Shown here: positions 7,412 through 17,075 of the stretch, piece by piece
Layout: each line of letters starts with the position of its first letter
How positions within the stretch are numbered: the first letter of the stretch is position 1
DNA from: Bacillus sp. FJAT-27245
Lineage (GTDB): Bacteria > Bacillota > Bacilli > Bacillales > Cytobacillaceae
Reading direction: 5' to 3'
Assembly: GCF_001273955.1 (NCBI RefSeq)
Contig: NZ_LIGI01000001.1
Span: forward strand, 885,209-949,208
DNA: 64,000 bases
Notes under the pieces: model-generated
What the model was told of the DNA's origin: nothing
What the model saw: only the letters and a program-made list of their open reading frames with translations
Database searches by the model: none
Made by a program: the position numbers and the translations under genes

Positions 7412-10399
7412 ATGAAAATTGAAGAATTGCATATCTATGGCTATGGAAAGCTTGAGAATTTGGTTATTTCAAATCTCGGCGGCTTCCAGGTGTTTTACGG
7501 CGAAAATGAAGCGGGCAAGTCAACCATCATGTCTTTTATCCACGGTATCCTGTTTGGCTTCCCAACGAAGCAGCAGCAGGAACTTCGCTATGAACCGAAG
7601 GGAGGAGGCAGGTACGGCGGGAAACTGGCTTTGCGCCACCCGGATTATGGGCTTGTAGTCGTTGAAAGGGTTAAAGGAAAGGCGGCGGGTGACGTTACCG
7701 TTTTTCTTGAAGATGGGAGCTCCGGCGGGGAAGAGTTGTTAAAGCTCCTGCTCGGCAATTTCGATAAAAGTCTATACCAGGCCGTTTTTTCTTTTAACCT
7801 CCACGGCCTGCAAAATGTCCATCAAATGAAAGATGAAGATATCGGGCGTTTTTTATTTTCCGCGGGAACGCTTGGGACAGACAGGCTGGCAAAGGCGGAG
7901 AGCGAATTGCAAAAGGAGCTTGAAGCACGGTTCAAGCCATCCGGCAAAAAACCGGCGCTAAATGCGAAGCTGGCAAGCCTTCGCGCGCTTGAGACGGAGG
8001 TTGGGAAAGCGGCAGAGAAGAATACCTTATACGGGGAGCTAACCAAGGAACGGGATGCAATCATAAACGAAATTCGGTCACTTGGGGAAGAAATCCCAGT
8101 CCTTGCCGGGGAAGCTGATAAGCTGAAGGAATGGGAACGGATCGAGGGGATTGCCCGTGAGGAAGCGGCGCTGGCCGATGAACTTGGCCGCGTTGAGAAA
8201 GAGAACTTTCCTGCACGGGGGATCGAAAGACTCGAAACCTGCAAACAGATGCTGACTCCCTACTCGCTGCAAATAGAAGGCATTAAAGAACGGATGGAAT
8301 TGCTTCAAAAAGAAGTTGAGTCCACCATTCTTCATAAGGAACTGCTGGAAAACGAGGCCGAAGCAGGTGCGCTTGCCGAGCTGGTGCCAGTCTATGACCA
8401 ATCAAGAAGGGAATGTGCCCAACTCGAAGAAAGGCTTTCCCAGCTTGAAGAGCGTATTGGAATGGCGAAAGGAAAATTGCACCTTGGCATTGATGAGGAA
8501 GAGATTGCTGCAATCAATACGGATATTTATCTGGAGCAGCAGGCGGAGGAAGCGGATGAACGGCGAAAAAGGGCGGCCGCCCTAAAGGTTCAGCTAGAGG
8601 CTGATTTTCAGGAAGAAAAGATTGGGCTGGAACAAGCTGAAAAGGAATTGAAGGACGCAAGGGCGCAACTTTTACCCAAGGATAAGAGAAGCCAGTTTGA
8701 GAAGCTTGCCCAAGCGGGAAACAAGGATATTGTCCGTGGGCAGCTAGAGGCATGCAAGGAAAGGATTGTGATCCTCGAAGAAGCTGAGAAAAGGGAAGAA
8801 GCCTATAGGAGCAGGTCCCGCATGTCAGGGTTGGCAATGACAATCGGGGGGCTTGTCCTCGCTATTTATGGTTTCATGGCTGCTGACTGGCTGCTGCTTG
8901 GAGTGGGGCTCATTTTTGCCTGCATCGCTGCGCTCGTTATTGGAAAAGGAATCATACCTTCAAAATCAGCCAAACCGTCGGCAGAGTTGGACCGGCAAAA
9001 GGCGAAGGCAAAACAGCTTGAAGAGGAGCTTCTTTCGATTAGGCCTGGGAATGTGGAAGCCGCGGCATCCCAGCTTGAGCAGGATGACATACAGAGGCTG
9101 AAGGTGAACAGCCTGATGGCGCGCGTTGAGCAGCAGACTGTCCAGTATGAAAAAGTCCTTGCGCGGTTTGACCATTTGGAAAAAGAAGAAGCCTTGCTCA
9201 GAGAACAGGTGGACCTGCTTAGCAGGGAACTAAGAATTAGCAGCACAATTGGCAAGCATATGCCGGCAGAGGCATTTAGGATAATGGAAGAATGTAAAAA
9301 CGCCATTCTTGAAAAGAAACGGATTGAAGCGAAAATCAGATTGTTGAAAGAGGGGCAGGCGGAAATTGAAGCGCGGGTTGAAAGGCTTGGCCGTCTTTTT
9401 CCGGAAACAGCGGGGAAAGATATCCACCTTGTTGCCCATACCGCCAGGACAGCCCTGGAAGAGGAGAAAAAGAAGGCTATCCTCCTTGAGGAGAAGTCGC
9501 GGAAGCTCGAAGAAATGGAATTTGATTTGGCAAAGCTTGAAAAAGAACAGGCAATCCATGAACAGGCCATTCAGGAACTTTTTGCCCAAGCCGGGGTTGA
9601 GAATGAGGAAGAGTACCATGCGGCTGCAGAACTGGCCATGGCATTGGAAGAGAAACAGGCTAGGCTGAATAAACTGCGAACTGAGCTATCTTTTTCAATG
9701 CTTGGAAAAGGGGAAATCGAAGCACTTCTGCCTATCCGGAATGCCTCCGGACTGTTGCAGGAGGCAAATGGAAAAATCGAGGCCGCGAAACAGGAAATCG
9801 ACAGACTGCAAGAGCGGCTTGCCAAGGTTCGGTATGAGATACAGGTGCTTGAGGAAGGCGGCACCTATTCGGAACTGCTTCATTCTTTCAGGATGGCCAA
9901 ATCAGAATTTGAAGAGGAAGCGAAGGAATGGGCCGTGTATAAAGTTGCGAGTGAACTTTTGCGAAGAACTACCGGCAGGTTCAAGGAATACCATTTGCCG
10001 CGGCTGCTGAAACGGGCTGGGGACTACCTTGGCTTCCTTACAGGCGGGGCTTATCGCAGACTATTCCTCGCCCCATCCGGCACTGGCTTTTTGATAGAGC
10101 GGTCGGACAACACAAGATTCGAAGCGAATGAGCTTAGCCAGGCGACAACCGAGCAGGTGTATGTATCACTTAGGCTCGCGCTTGCCGAAACAATCTATGA
10201 GAAATTTTCGTTCCCGTTTATCATTGATGACAGTTTTGTCAATTTTGACGGCGAGCGGACTGCCAGGATGATTGAGCTCCTGAAAGGCCTTGATGGGCGC
10301 CAGGTACTGTTTTTCACATGCCACCCCCATCTACTTGGGCATTTCGGGGGAAGTCATGTCCACCATCTTGCAAGAAGCCAAGTAAAGGTTCGGGGATAA
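7412..10399 (+). CDS. yhaN: YhaN, Rad50/SbcC-like AAA ATPase with central membrane hairpin
   Basis: A 995-residue protein with Walker [10 protein letters not shown] (about residues 30-38), long Glu/Lys/Leu-rich coiled coils and a C-terminal ABC-type nucleotide site with [10 protein letters not shown] (about 934-943). Near residues 470-512 two hydrophobic helices interrupt the coiled coil, unlike soluble SbcC, which has a zinc hook there; this implies membrane attachment. AGGGGGGAG at 7396-7404 selects ATG 7412. It follows yhaO, its probable nuclease partner, and precedes yhaM. I infer a membrane-tethered DNA-end processing complex; the family is secure. Confidence 0.9.
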   Translation: MKIEELHIYGYGKLENLVISNLGGFQVFYGENEAGKSTIMSFIHGILFGFPTKQQQELRYEPKGGGRYGGKLALRHPDYGLVVVERVKGKAAGDVTVFLEDGSSGGEELLKLLLGNFDKSLYQAVFSFNLHGLQNVHQMKDEDIGRFLFSAGTLGTDRLAKAESELQKELEARFKPSGKKPALNAKLASLRALETEVGKAAEKNTLYGELTKERDAIINEIRSLGEEIPVLAGEADKLKEWERIEGIAREEAALADELGRVEKENFPARGIERLETCKQMLTPYSLQIEGIKERMELLQKEVESTILHKELLENEAEAGALAELVPVYDQSRRECAQLEERLSQLEERIGMAKGKLHLGIDEEEIAAINTDIYLEQQAEEADERRKRAAALKVQLEADFQEEKIGLEQAEKELKDARAQLLPKDKRSQFEKLAQAGNKDIVRGQLEACKERIVILEEAEKREEAYRSRSRMSGLAMTIGGLVLAIYGFMAADWLLLGVGLIFACIAALVIGKGIIPSKSAKPSAELDRQKAKAKQLEEELLSIRPGNVEAAASQLEQDDIQRLKVNSLMARVEQQTVQYEKVLARFDHLEKEEALLREQVDLLSRELRISSTIGKHMPAEAFRIMEECKNAILEKKRIEAKIRLLKEGQAEIEARVERLGRLFPETAGKDIHLVAHTARTALEEEKKKAILLEEKSRKLEEMEFDLAKLEKEQAIHEQAIQELFAQAGVENEEEYHAAAELAMALEEKQARLNKLRTELSFSMLGKGEIEALLPIRNASGLLQEANGKIEAAKQEIDRLQERLAKVRYEIQVLEEGGTYSELLHSFRMAKSEFEEEAKEWAVYKVASELLRRTTGRFKEYHLPRLLKRAGDYLGFLTGGAYRRLFLAPSGTGFLIERSDNTRFEANELSQATTEQVYVSLRLALAETIYEKFSFPFIIDDSFVNFDGERTARMIELLKGLDGRQVLFFTCHPHLLGHFGGSHVHHLARSQVKVRG

Positions 10400-10446
10400 G
10401 TGGCTTTTGGCTGTATGGTATAGTGATAATATGGGAAGGAGCGACT

Positions 10447-11397
10447 GTGACGATGGGGAAAAAAATACTCGAACATGAGACAGGCGAACAGGTCGAACAA
10501 TTTTTGCTAATAAAAAACTCGGTAAAAGGGATAGCCAGTAACGGGAAACCGTTCCTGACACTGATCCTCCAGGACAAAAGCGGCGAGATTGAAGCCAAGC
10601 TTTGGGATGCCGGGGAGGATGACGAGAGGAATTATTGCGCGCAAAACATCGTAAAAGTAGCGGGGGAAATTCAGAATTATAGAGGGAAGAACCAGCTGAA
10701 AATCCGGCAGATCCGACCGGCTGGCCCGCATGAAGGGGTCAAGATTGATGATTTTCTGGAGACAGCGCCGGTGAGCCGGGACGAAATGGCCGGAAAGCTG
10801 ACCCAGTATATTTTTGAAATGAAAAACCCGAACATCCAGCGGATTACTCGCCATTTGCTTAAGAAGCACCAGCGCGCATTCATGGAATATCCTGCTGCGA
10901 CAAAGAACCACCACGAGTTTGTCTCAGGACTTGCTTACCATGTCGTCAGTATGCTGGACCTTGCCAAGGTGATATCGAACCTGTATCCGAGCCTTGACCG
11001 GGATTTGCTTTATGCGGGTATTATCCTTCATGATATGGGAAAGGTGCTCGAATTATCAGGGCCAATTTCAGCGACGTATACAGTCGAGGGAAATTTGCTT
11101 GGCCATATTACCATCATGGTCAATGAAATCGGGAAGACCGCGGAAGAGCTGGGCATAGCAGGGGAAGAAGTGATAATCCTGCAGCACATGGTTCTTTCCC
11201 ACCATGGAAAAGCGGAATGGGGCAGCCCAAAACCGCCGTTGATCAAGGAAGCGGAGATTCTCCATTATATCGATAACCTTGATGCAAAAATGAATATGCT
11301 CGACGGGGCGCTTGAGCGTGTGAAGCCCGGCGAGTTTTCCGAGCGGGTGTACGCGCTTGATAACCGTTCATTTTATAAGCCTGTTTTCCACAAATAA
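10447..11397 (+). CDS. yhaM: 3'-5' exoribonuclease/exonuclease YhaM
   Basis: A protein of 314-316 residues with an N-terminal OB fold ([19 protein letters not shown]) and a C-terminal HD domain ([11 protein letters not shown] near residue 154, ILHDMGK near 193). YhaM proteins are Mn-dependent 3'-5' exonucleases active on RNA and single-stranded DNA. AAGGAG at 10436-10441 is 5 bases before GTG 10447 and 11 before ATG 10453; either may be used. It is 47 bases after yhaN on the same strand. Earlier in-frame starts would overlap yhaN and lack a ribosome site. Confidence 0.92.
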   Translation: MTMGKKILEHETGEQVEQFLLIKNSVKGIASNGKPFLTLILQDKSGEIEAKLWDAGEDDERNYCAQNIVKVAGEIQNYRGKNQLKIRQIRPAGPHEGVKIDDFLETAPVSRDEMAGKLTQYIFEMKNPNIQRITRHLLKKHQRAFMEYPAATKNHHEFVSGLAYHVVSMLDLAKVISNLYPSLDRDLLYAGIILHDMGKVLELSGPISATYTVEGNLLGHITIMVNEIGKTAEELGIAGEEVIILQHMVLSHHGKAEWGSPKPPLIKEAEILHYIDNLDAKMNMLDGALERVKPGEFSERVYALDNRSFYKPVFHK

Positions 11398-11418
11398 AGC
11401 CTGGAAACGGGCTTTTTT
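11397..11418 (+). terminator. Terminator after yhaM
   Basis: AAGCCTG and CGGGCTT pair around a GAAA loop, followed by T residues. Confidence 0.85.
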
Positions 11419-11650
11419 CTTTGGATACTAGTTTAGTAGGCATGAGTGGCAGGATTGGGAGAAACTGGGGCTGGCCACTAAAATCAAAAATGATAACTTG
11501 GGATGCATTTTATATTTGAACAATTCCAGTTTACAAGAATCTGGTTTTTATCCGGTTTTCCCGCACCCTGCGGGAATATTCCGCCCCGGCCTGAAATATG
11601 AATACAGTAGCGGACAACCATTAACCATAACAGGGAAAGGAGCAGCGACT

Positions 11651-11827
11651 ATGACTATACCACTTTGGATTTATGCAATCCTCGCAGGCATCGCGGTAAG
11701 CGCAGGAATGGCAGTTAAAACCGGCAAGGAGGACCGCAAGCTTGAACACGAAATAATAGAAAGAGAGGGCGAAATCTACATGAAACGCCTGGAGCTAGAA
11801 AAAGAGCGGCGGGGACTTTCAAGCTAA
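11651..11827 (+). CDS. yhaL: YhaL-like sporulation-associated small membrane protein
   Basis: A 58-residue protein: one N-terminal membrane helix (residues 4-20) then a charged helix rich in Glu, Lys and Arg ending KERRGLSS. It matches the YhaL family, annotated as sporulation related, and sits where B. subtilis has yhaL, after yhaM. AAAGGAG at 11635-11641, 9 bases before ATG 11651, fixes the start; an upstream extension of the frame back to 11498 has no ribosome site. A hairpin terminator follows. Confidence 0.8.
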   Translation: MTIPLWIYAILAGIAVSAGMAVKTGKEDRKLEHEIIEREGEIYMKRLELEKERRGLSS

Positions 11828-11856
11828 TTAAGCCTCTGAAAAAAATAGAATGGAAA

Positions 11857-11893
11857 AGCCTTGTATTTGTGCTATAAATATAAGGCTCTTTCG
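11857..11893 (+). terminator. Terminator after yhaL
   Basis: AGCCTTGTATTT pairs with AAATATAAGGCT (12 bp, one wobble), followed by CTTTCGCTTT, a weak T tract. Confidence 0.65.
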
Positions 11894-11922
11894 CTTTAGC
11901 AAAAATTCAATAAAAAAACCGA

Positions 11923-11951
11923 TTGACACATTAGCAAAATAATTATAAACT
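11923..11951 (+). promoter_or_regulatory. Promoter of the nucleoside uptake/hydrolysis genes
   Basis: TTGACA at 11923-11928 and TAAACT at 11946-11951, 17-base spacer. The first operator palindrome begins 3 bases downstream and would overlap the transcription start. The leader would be about 260 bases long. Confidence 0.65.
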
Positions 11952-11954
11952 ACG

Positions 11955-11968
11955 TGTAACCGGTTACA
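11955..11968 (+). promoter_or_regulatory. Operator palindrome, copy 1
   Basis: TGTAACCGGTTACA is a perfect 14-base palindrome at the expected transcription start. It fits the CcpA cre consensus TGWAANCGNTNWCA and also the usual shape of LacI-family operators. Confidence 0.7.
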
Positions 11969-12040
11969 GTAAAAGGGGGAATTTCAACTTAAGAAATACT
12001 ATCTTTTAGGCCATCAACAAGAATAGATGTGGAAGCTATG

Positions 12041-12054
12041 TGTAATCGGTTACA
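12041..12054 (+). promoter_or_regulatory. Operator palindrome, copy 2
   Basis: TGTAATCGGTTACA, one base different from copy 1, 86 bases downstream of it. Confidence 0.65.
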
Positions 12055-12117
12055 CAACAAAAGTATACCTTGGGAAAAAAGCTGCTCACTTATTGGCCGT
12101 TTTTTTTTCTAAGTATA

Positions 12118-12131
12118 TGAAACCGGTTACT
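12118..12131 (+). promoter_or_regulatory. Operator palindrome, copy 3
   Basis: TGAAACCGGTTACT, 77 bases after copy 2, keeps the AACCGGTTAC core and departs from the cre consensus only at its last base. Confidence 0.55.
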
Positions 12132-12217
12132 TAAAAGGGCTGGCCAATTGAATTTCATCGCCAGCAAGAATGGAAGAACAAAAATAAAAAAATTAAACAA
12201 CATTGGGGTGTAGCAAA

Positions 12218-13447
12218 ATGAATATTTTATGGGGCTTAATGGGCTGTTCCATTATCTTTAGCATTGCCTATCTCGTGTCGGGAAACCGGAAGGCAATCAA
12301 TTTTCGGACAGTAGGGCTTGGTTTTCTTTTGCAGCTTGTCTTTGGGTATATTGTGTTAAAATCACAGCTTGGACGTGAGGTGCTGCAGGCGGCCTCGAAT
12401 GGTGTCAATAAAGTTATCCACTATGGCGACGTCGGCCTGGCATTTGTGTTCGGAAGCCTGGCGGATAAAACCGGGCCGGCCGGATCAGTATTCGCGGTCA
12501 GGGTATTGGCGATCGTAATCTTCTTATCAGCTTTAATTTCACTATTGTACTATCTTGGCATTATGCAATTTTTTGTTAAAATCATTGGCGGGTTCATCTC
12601 AAGAATCTTAAAAGTTAGCAAAACGGAATCAATGTCGGCAACAGCCAATATTTTCGTTGGGATGTCGGAAGCGCCGCTTGTTATCAAGCCGTACCTTCCC
12701 CATATGACAAAGTCACAAATATTTGCCGTTATGGTAGGTGGCCTCGCGTCTGTATCAGGGGCCGTCATGATTGGCTTGGCGGCAATGGGCGTCTCCATTG
12801 AATATTTAATTGCTGCATCCTTCATGTCCGCTCCGGCAGGGCTCGTTATGGCAAAAATGCTTATGCCTGAAACTGAGGACAATACAGAAATTAATTTAAA
12901 AGCCGCTGCTGGTGCATCGGAAGAAACAAAGAAAAGAAGAAACATTTTGGAAGTAATCATGGATGGGGCGAATGATGGGGCAAAAATTGCATTCGGTGTT
13001 GCGGTCATGCTCGTTGCCATCATCGGCCTTGTTGCCCTTGTCAATGGGCTGCTTGGCGGAATTGGGAGTTTAATCGGGTTTGACAAGCTTTCCCTGCAAT
13101 TGATCTTTGGTTATCTATTCTCACCAATTGCCTTTATTATCGGTATTCCTTGGAATGAAGCAGTGATGGCAGGGAACCTGATTGGCCAAAAACTCGTATT
13201 CAATGAATTTGTTGCCTTTACTTCCTATGCAGGGCAAATGGGCGAATTTTCAGCAAAAGCGCAGGCAGTCATTACGTTCACGCTTTGCGGATTCGCGAAT
13301 CTTGGTTCAATTGGGATTCTGGTTGGAGCACTCTCTTCCATGGCCCCTAATAAGAAAAGTGTAATTCAGAGCATGGCTTTCCGGGCTTTAATGGCCGGTT
13401 CGCTTGCAAACCTAATGAGCGGAGCTATTGCGGGAATCTATTTCTAA
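12218..13447 (+). CDS. NupC/CNT family nucleoside transporter
   Basis: A 409-residue protein with about ten membrane helices. The segment ATANIFVGMSEAPLVIKPYL is the conserved CNT motif around the nucleoside site and a second motif region surrounds GIPWNEAVMAG. CNT carriers import nucleosides with H+ or Na+. GGGGTG at 12205-12210 selects ATG 12218. The nucleoside hydrolase starts 25 bases later, so imported nucleoside is probably cleaved to base and ribose. Control by the three upstream operators is likely. Purine versus pyrimidine preference is not clear. Confidence 0.9.
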   Translation: MNILWGLMGCSIIFSIAYLVSGNRKAINFRTVGLGFLLQLVFGYIVLKSQLGREVLQAASNGVNKVIHYGDVGLAFVFGSLADKTGPAGSVFAVRVLAIVIFLSALISLLYYLGIMQFFVKIIGGFISRILKVSKTESMSATANIFVGMSEAPLVIKPYLPHMTKSQIFAVMVGGLASVSGAVMIGLAAMGVSIEYLIAASFMSAPAGLVMAKMLMPETEDNTEINLKAAAGASEETKKRRNILEVIMDGANDGAKIAFGVAVMLVAIIGLVALVNGLLGGIGSLIGFDKLSLQLIFGYLFSPIAFIIGIPWNEAVMAGNLIGQKLVFNEFVAFTSYAGQMGEFSAKAQAVITFTLCGFANLGSIGILVGALSSMAPNKKSVIQSMAFRALMAGSLANLMSGAIAGIYF

Positions 13448-13472
13448 AAGAACAAATGGAGGAAATATAGAT

Positions 13473-14405
13473 ATGAAAAAGGTCATCTTTGATGTTGATA
13501 CTGGGGTGGATGATGCCCTGGCCCTGATTTATGCGGCGAACAGCGGACAAGCTGATATTCTCGGAATTACCACGGTTTCCGGAAATGTACCGCTTGAGCA
13601 GGTGGCAGTCAACACAAACCGCCTGTTAAAATTTATGGGGCTTGAGAATAATATAAATGTTTACAAAGGGGCATCCGCTCCGCTTATCAGGCAGCCGTAT
13701 CATGAATTTCGCGTCCACGGGAATGATGGAATTGGCGGGGCGCTCAACCATATTCACGCTGATGTGCCTGATAACGATTTGTTTGCACCCGATTTTATCA
13801 TCGAGCAGGCGAAGAAACATAAAGGAGAGTTGACCCTCGTCATGGTAGGGCCGCTCACAAACCTGGCCCTGGCTTTAAGGAAAGAGCCAAGAATCGCAGA
13901 GTGGATCGGCAAAGCCGTTATCATGGGCGGGTTAGTACAATCTGCCGGAAGAGGAAACACGCTTCCGACATCGGAATTCAATATTTACGCAGATGCGGAG
14001 GCAGCCCGGATCGTTTTCCATTCAGGCTTGGATATTACCCTCGTAAGTTTGGATGTAACGCGGCAGGTTCTGTTGATGGAAGAGCATATTGAAGAATTAA
14101 AAGGGACGAAGTATTATGACTTTGTCCGGACAAGCACCGAGGTATACAGGAATTTTTCCGCAGGGCTGTACGGCATTAACGGATGCGCCTTGCATGACCC
14201 GCTTGCTGCCGGCGTAGCTTTCGACCCTGGCTACGTAAAGACGGAAAAGGTTTATGTCGATGTTGAAACAAAAAGTGAATTGAGCTATGGCCAGACGATT
14301 GCAGATTTCAGGAATATCCTTAAGAAAGAGCCGAATGTCAGCATTTGTGTTGAAGTCGACCATGAACGGTTCCTTAACGACTTTATCGGCTATTTGAAAA
14401 AATAA
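13473..14405 (+). CDS. Inosine/uridine-preferring nucleoside hydrolase family protein
   Basis: A 310-residue protein with the Ca-binding signature DVDTGVDDALAL (residues 7-18), VMVGPLTNLALAL, and a C-terminal HDPLAAG with the catalytic His and last Ca-binding Asp. These enzymes split ribonucleosides into base and ribose. TGGAGG about 10 bases upstream selects ATG 13473. It lies 25 bases after a CNT transporter and before an EamA permease, which fits a scavenging operon. Base specificity cannot be told. Confidence 0.9.
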   Translation: MKKVIFDVDTGVDDALALIYAANSGQADILGITTVSGNVPLEQVAVNTNRLLKFMGLENNINVYKGASAPLIRQPYHEFRVHGNDGIGGALNHIHADVPDNDLFAPDFIIEQAKKHKGELTLVMVGPLTNLALALRKEPRIAEWIGKAVIMGGLVQSAGRGNTLPTSEFNIYADAEAARIVFHSGLDITLVSLDVTRQVLLMEEHIEELKGTKYYDFVRTSTEVYRNFSAGLYGINGCALHDPLAAGVAFDPGYVKTEKVYVDVETKSELSYGQTIADFRNILKKEPNVSICVEVDHERFLNDFIGYLKK

Positions 14406-14420
14406 TTCTCCCCTTAATGC

Positions 14421-14452
14421 ATCCCGCCGGTTCCAATCGGTTGCGGCGGGAT
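14421..14452 (+). other. Intergenic hairpin after nucleoside hydrolase
   Basis: ATCCCGCC and GGCGGGAT form a perfect 8-bp stem with a 16-base loop. No T run follows, so it may protect or process the mRNA between two cistrons rather than end it. Confidence 0.5.
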
Positions 14453-14481
14453 CCCCTAACGATATTTTAGAAGGTGCATCT

Positions 14482-15402
14482 ATGTTAAAATCAATCAAAT
14501 ATCCGCTTTTTGTCTTTATTGGAGCATGCAGTTACGGGGTGATTGCCGCGATAATCAAGCTAGCTTACCAGGATGGATTTACGGTTGGCCAGGTCATCAC
14601 CAGCCAGTATTTTTTTGGCTGGTTTTTCTTATTGCTCCTATACCTTTTGGTTTCGAGGAAACGGGTCCCCTTAAAAAAAATCGGAATATTAATCCTGGCA
14701 GGAACGAGCAGCAGCCTGACCGGAATCTTTTATGGCATATCGCTGCAAACCATTCCAGCCTCAATAGCCATCGTCCTGTTATTTCAATTTACCTGGATTG
14801 GGATTGTGCTTGAAGCATTGATCGACAGGCGATTCCCTAGCAGGGAAAAGATTATCTCTGTTGCCGTTCTATTGATTGGGACACTGCTCGCCAGCGGAAT
14901 GTTAGGTGAGGGCGCCCAGGATTTTGAAGTAAAAGGGATTGTATTTGGATTATTATCGGCCGTCACGTTTTCTTTCTTTATTTTTATAAGCGGTAGGCTG
15001 GGGACTGATGTGCCATTTTTATTAAAAGGACTATGCATGTCCGCCGGTGCAACGTTGCTATTAATTTTTTGTTATTCCCCGGGATTTATTTATGATGGTT
15101 CGCTTGGAGAGGGACTTTTGAAATATGGAATCATGCTAGGCGTATTGGGTGTAGCAATCCCGATAACTTTCTTTTCCATCGGTTCGCCGAAAACAGGCCC
15201 TGGCCTCGCGACAATCCTTGGCGGCGCTGAGCTGCCTGCTGCCATCATCGTTTCCATTTTTGTTTTAAAAGAACAAGTTTCAACTTTACAATGGCTCGGT
15301 GTCATCCTGATCCTTTTTGGGATTTCAGTACCTCCACTAAAGCAGCTCATGGAAGGCAGAGGGGCGGTTCGGAAAATGGAACCAAAAAAACCTGTGCAGT
15401 AA
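14482..15402 (+). CDS. EamA/DMT superfamily permease
   Basis: A 306-residue protein with ten predicted membrane helices in two EamA repeats (about residues 5-135 and 150-285), and a basic C-terminal tail. The family moves metabolites, often outward. AAGGTG at 14470-14475 supports ATG 14482. It follows the nucleoside hydrolase by 76 bases and may export a product or import a related solute; this is inference from context only. It ends in a terminator shared with convergent prsA. Confidence 0.85.
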   Translation: MLKSIKYPLFVFIGACSYGVIAAIIKLAYQDGFTVGQVITSQYFFGWFFLLLLYLLVSRKRVPLKKIGILILAGTSSSLTGIFYGISLQTIPASIAIVLLFQFTWIGIVLEALIDRRFPSREKIISVAVLLIGTLLASGMLGEGAQDFEVKGIVFGLLSAVTFSFFIFISGRLGTDVPFLLKGLCMSAGATLLLIFCYSPGFIYDGSLGEGLLKYGIMLGVLGVAIPITFFSIGSPKTGPGLATILGGAELPAAIIVSIFVLKEQVSTLQWLGVILILFGISVPPLKQLMEGRGAVRKMEPKKPVQ

Positions 15403-15420
15403 TTTTGCACAGGTTTTTTT
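15384..15420 (+). terminator. Bidirectional terminator between EamA permease and prsA
   Basis: AAAACCTGTGCA and TGCACAGGTTTT pair with A and T runs on both sides, so it can serve both convergent genes. The permease stop codon is in the loop. Confidence 0.9.
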
Positions 15421-15451
15421 AATGGGGCTTGTCCCGTATATCGCTTTTGGA

Positions 15452-16327
15452 TTATTGTTGCGTCCCGGTTTCAAAGGTGTCTTTCAGATCTTTGTCCTTG
15501 ATTTTTACGTTTGCATCCTTGAGCTCACGCTGCATCGCTTCGTTAATCATTTCCGGGGTAACCTTCGCAGATTTCACTTCGTACTCGATGTCTTTTTTCA
15601 TATCTTCATAAGATTTCTTTTCTTTAATGTCTGTAACCTGGATGATGTGGTAGCCAAATTCGGATTTAACAGGTTCGCTGATTTCACCCTTCTTTAGCTT
15701 CGCAGCCGCGGTATCGAATTCCTCGACCATTTTGCCAGTGCCAGGCCTGAACCAGCCAAGGTCGCCGCCTTGAGCTGCGGAACCGGTGTCAGTTGAGTAT
15801 TCTTTTGCCAAGTCCTCGAACTTTGCACCTTTATCAAGCTTTTCTTTCACTGTCTTTGCGGTTGCTTCATCCTTAACCAGGATGTGGCGCGCCTTGATTT
15901 CAGGCTTGTAATTGTCGTAGTAATCCTTCATTTCCTTCTCAGTCACTTTTACGTCCTTCAGGGCCGCTTTTTCCTGGAGAAGGCCAATCCTGAATGTTTC
16001 TTTCAGGTCTTCCTCGCTTTTATATCCGTATTGGGCAATTGCTGCTTCGAAATTCGGGCCGAGATCCCTCTTCAATTCGTCAATCTTTTTATTCACTTCT
16101 TCATCGGTCACTTTGTATTTATCAGAGAGAACTTTTTCATAAACAAGCTGCTGAAGTGCCTGTTGTCCAGCCTTGTCCTTCATAAGGTTATACATATCAT
16201 CTTTAGTGACATTGCCGGCTTTCGTTTCGGCAACAGTTTCTCCGCTGTTTCCATTCGCTGCATTATTGCAAGCGCCAAGGGTCATAACCCCGCCAGTGAG
16301 AGCAAGGGCAAGCATCCATTTTTTCAT
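15452..16327 (-). CDS. prsA: Foldase lipoprotein PrsA (parvulin peptidyl-prolyl isomerase)
   Basis: A 291-residue lipoprotein. MKK, a hydrophobic stretch and lipobox TLGAC with Cys20 form a type II signal peptide; a Ser/Gly/Asn-rich linker follows. The parvulin domain spans about residues 145-233 ([31 protein letters not shown]), flanked by helical chaperone segments. PrsA folds secreted proteins on the outer face of the membrane and is essential in B. subtilis. AGGAGA 8 bases upstream supports ATG 16327. It appears to be transcribed alone from the promoter at 16382-16410. Confidence 0.95.
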   Translation of the reverse strand: MKKWMLALALTGGVMTLGACNNAANGNSGETVAETKAGNVTKDDMYNLMKDKAGQQALQQLVYEKVLSDKYKVTDEEVNKKIDELKRDLGPNFEAAIAQYGYKSEEDLKETFRIGLLQEKAALKDVKVTEKEMKDYYDNYKPEIKARHILVKDEATAKTVKEKLDKGAKFEDLAKEYSTDTGSAAQGGDLGWFRPGTGKMVEEFDTAAAKLKKGEISEPVKSEFGYHIIQVTDIKEKKSYEDMKKDIEYEVKSAKVTPEMINEAMQRELKDANVKIKDKDLKDTFETGTQQ

Positions 16328-16381
16328 GATGTATCTCTCCTAAAAAGTAAATTTCTAGCAGGTTTTTAACCCACATCCATT

Positions 16382-16410
16382 ACTATATCATAAATGGCCA
16401 TGAGTGCCAA
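16382..16410 (-). promoter_or_regulatory. SigA-type promoter of prsA
   Basis: On the minus strand TTGGCA (16410-16405), 17-base spacer, TATAGT (16387-16382), about 55 bases before the start codon. Each hexamer matches consensus at five of six positions. Confidence 0.7.
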
Positions 16411-16571
16411 AAATCTGCGGGGAAAAATAAATTGCCGGCCGGATGGCGGTTATGATTTGAAAGAGCCGGAATGCTGTGGGAAATTAAAGAAATGCATGTG
16501 GACGGTTGCCTATTTCGAAAGGAGAAGGAAAGGAATAGTATATGGTAGCTTTCGGTAAGGGAGGTGCCGTT

Positions 16572-16658
16572 ATGGGCCATGGAGGATTCGGTGGGGGCTT
16601 TGCTTTAATTGTCGTCCTATTCATTCTATTGATTATTGTAGGGGCTGCCTGGCTATAA
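16572..16658 (+). CDS. YjcZ-family tiny membrane protein (28 residues)
   Basis: Encodes MGHGGFGGGF then ALIVVLFILLIIVGAAWL, the glycine-rich head plus single membrane helix of YjcZ-family sporulation proteins. AAGGGAGGTG at 16557-16566 is a near-perfect ribosome site 5 bases before ATG 16572. An in-frame ATG at 16542 with AAAGGA upstream would add ten residues. B. subtilis also has a small gene of this family next to prsA. Function unknown. Confidence 0.8.
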   Translation: MGHGGFGGGFALIVVLFILLIIVGAAWL

Positions 16659-16723
16659 ACAAGTGGGACATGGAGGCAGGTAAGCCCCATGTTCCATTAT
16701 GTTTAATCGCGCCGACCAGCTTT

Positions 16724-16903
16724 TTATGAAAAAAGTACTTCTACATAAGATGAAATCAACAGGATTGTCACCAGTATGTTGATGGTCCTAAAAACCCTTT
16801 GCTGGTTCTCTTCGGGTATTTCCTTTTGGATACAAAGGGAGGTTGTCAACCTATTGACCGAATATAGGATAAAAAATGCAAAAATAATAAAAATGTAGTT
16901 CAC
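16724..16903 (-). CDS. Small two-helix membrane protein, unknown
   Basis: A 59-residue protein: helix one is NYIFIIFAFFILYSV, a polar middle contains QKEIPEENQQR, helix two is INILVTILLISSYVEVLF. GTG 16903 is preceded on the minus strand by AAGGGGGGAG at suitable spacing. I recognise no family. Its strong ribosome site and membrane pattern support a real gene. Confidence 0.6.
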   Translation of the reverse strand: MNYIFIIFAFFILYSVNRLTTSLCIQKEIPEENQQRVFRTINILVTILLISSYVEVLFS

Positions 16904-17075
16904 CAAGACTCCCCCCTTGTATATGTCGTGCTAATTTACAATATCAAAAAATTTTTAAAAAGGAAAGTTCCAAATTCCTTCCTGCCACAAGGCAATCCTA
17001 TTACTTTAAGGTTTACCTTAAACGTGAAAAGGTGAATAATAGAAGGGGAGAAGGAAGGGGAAATGAGGGTTTGGA

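Noticed and set aside
8866-9570. Long minus-strand frame inside yhaN
   Set aside because: Ser-rich shadow of coiled-coil codons on the opposite strand; no start signal.
12061-12117. Attenuator in the nucleoside operon leader
   Set aside because: A T9 run is present, but the preceding bases do not form a stable stem.
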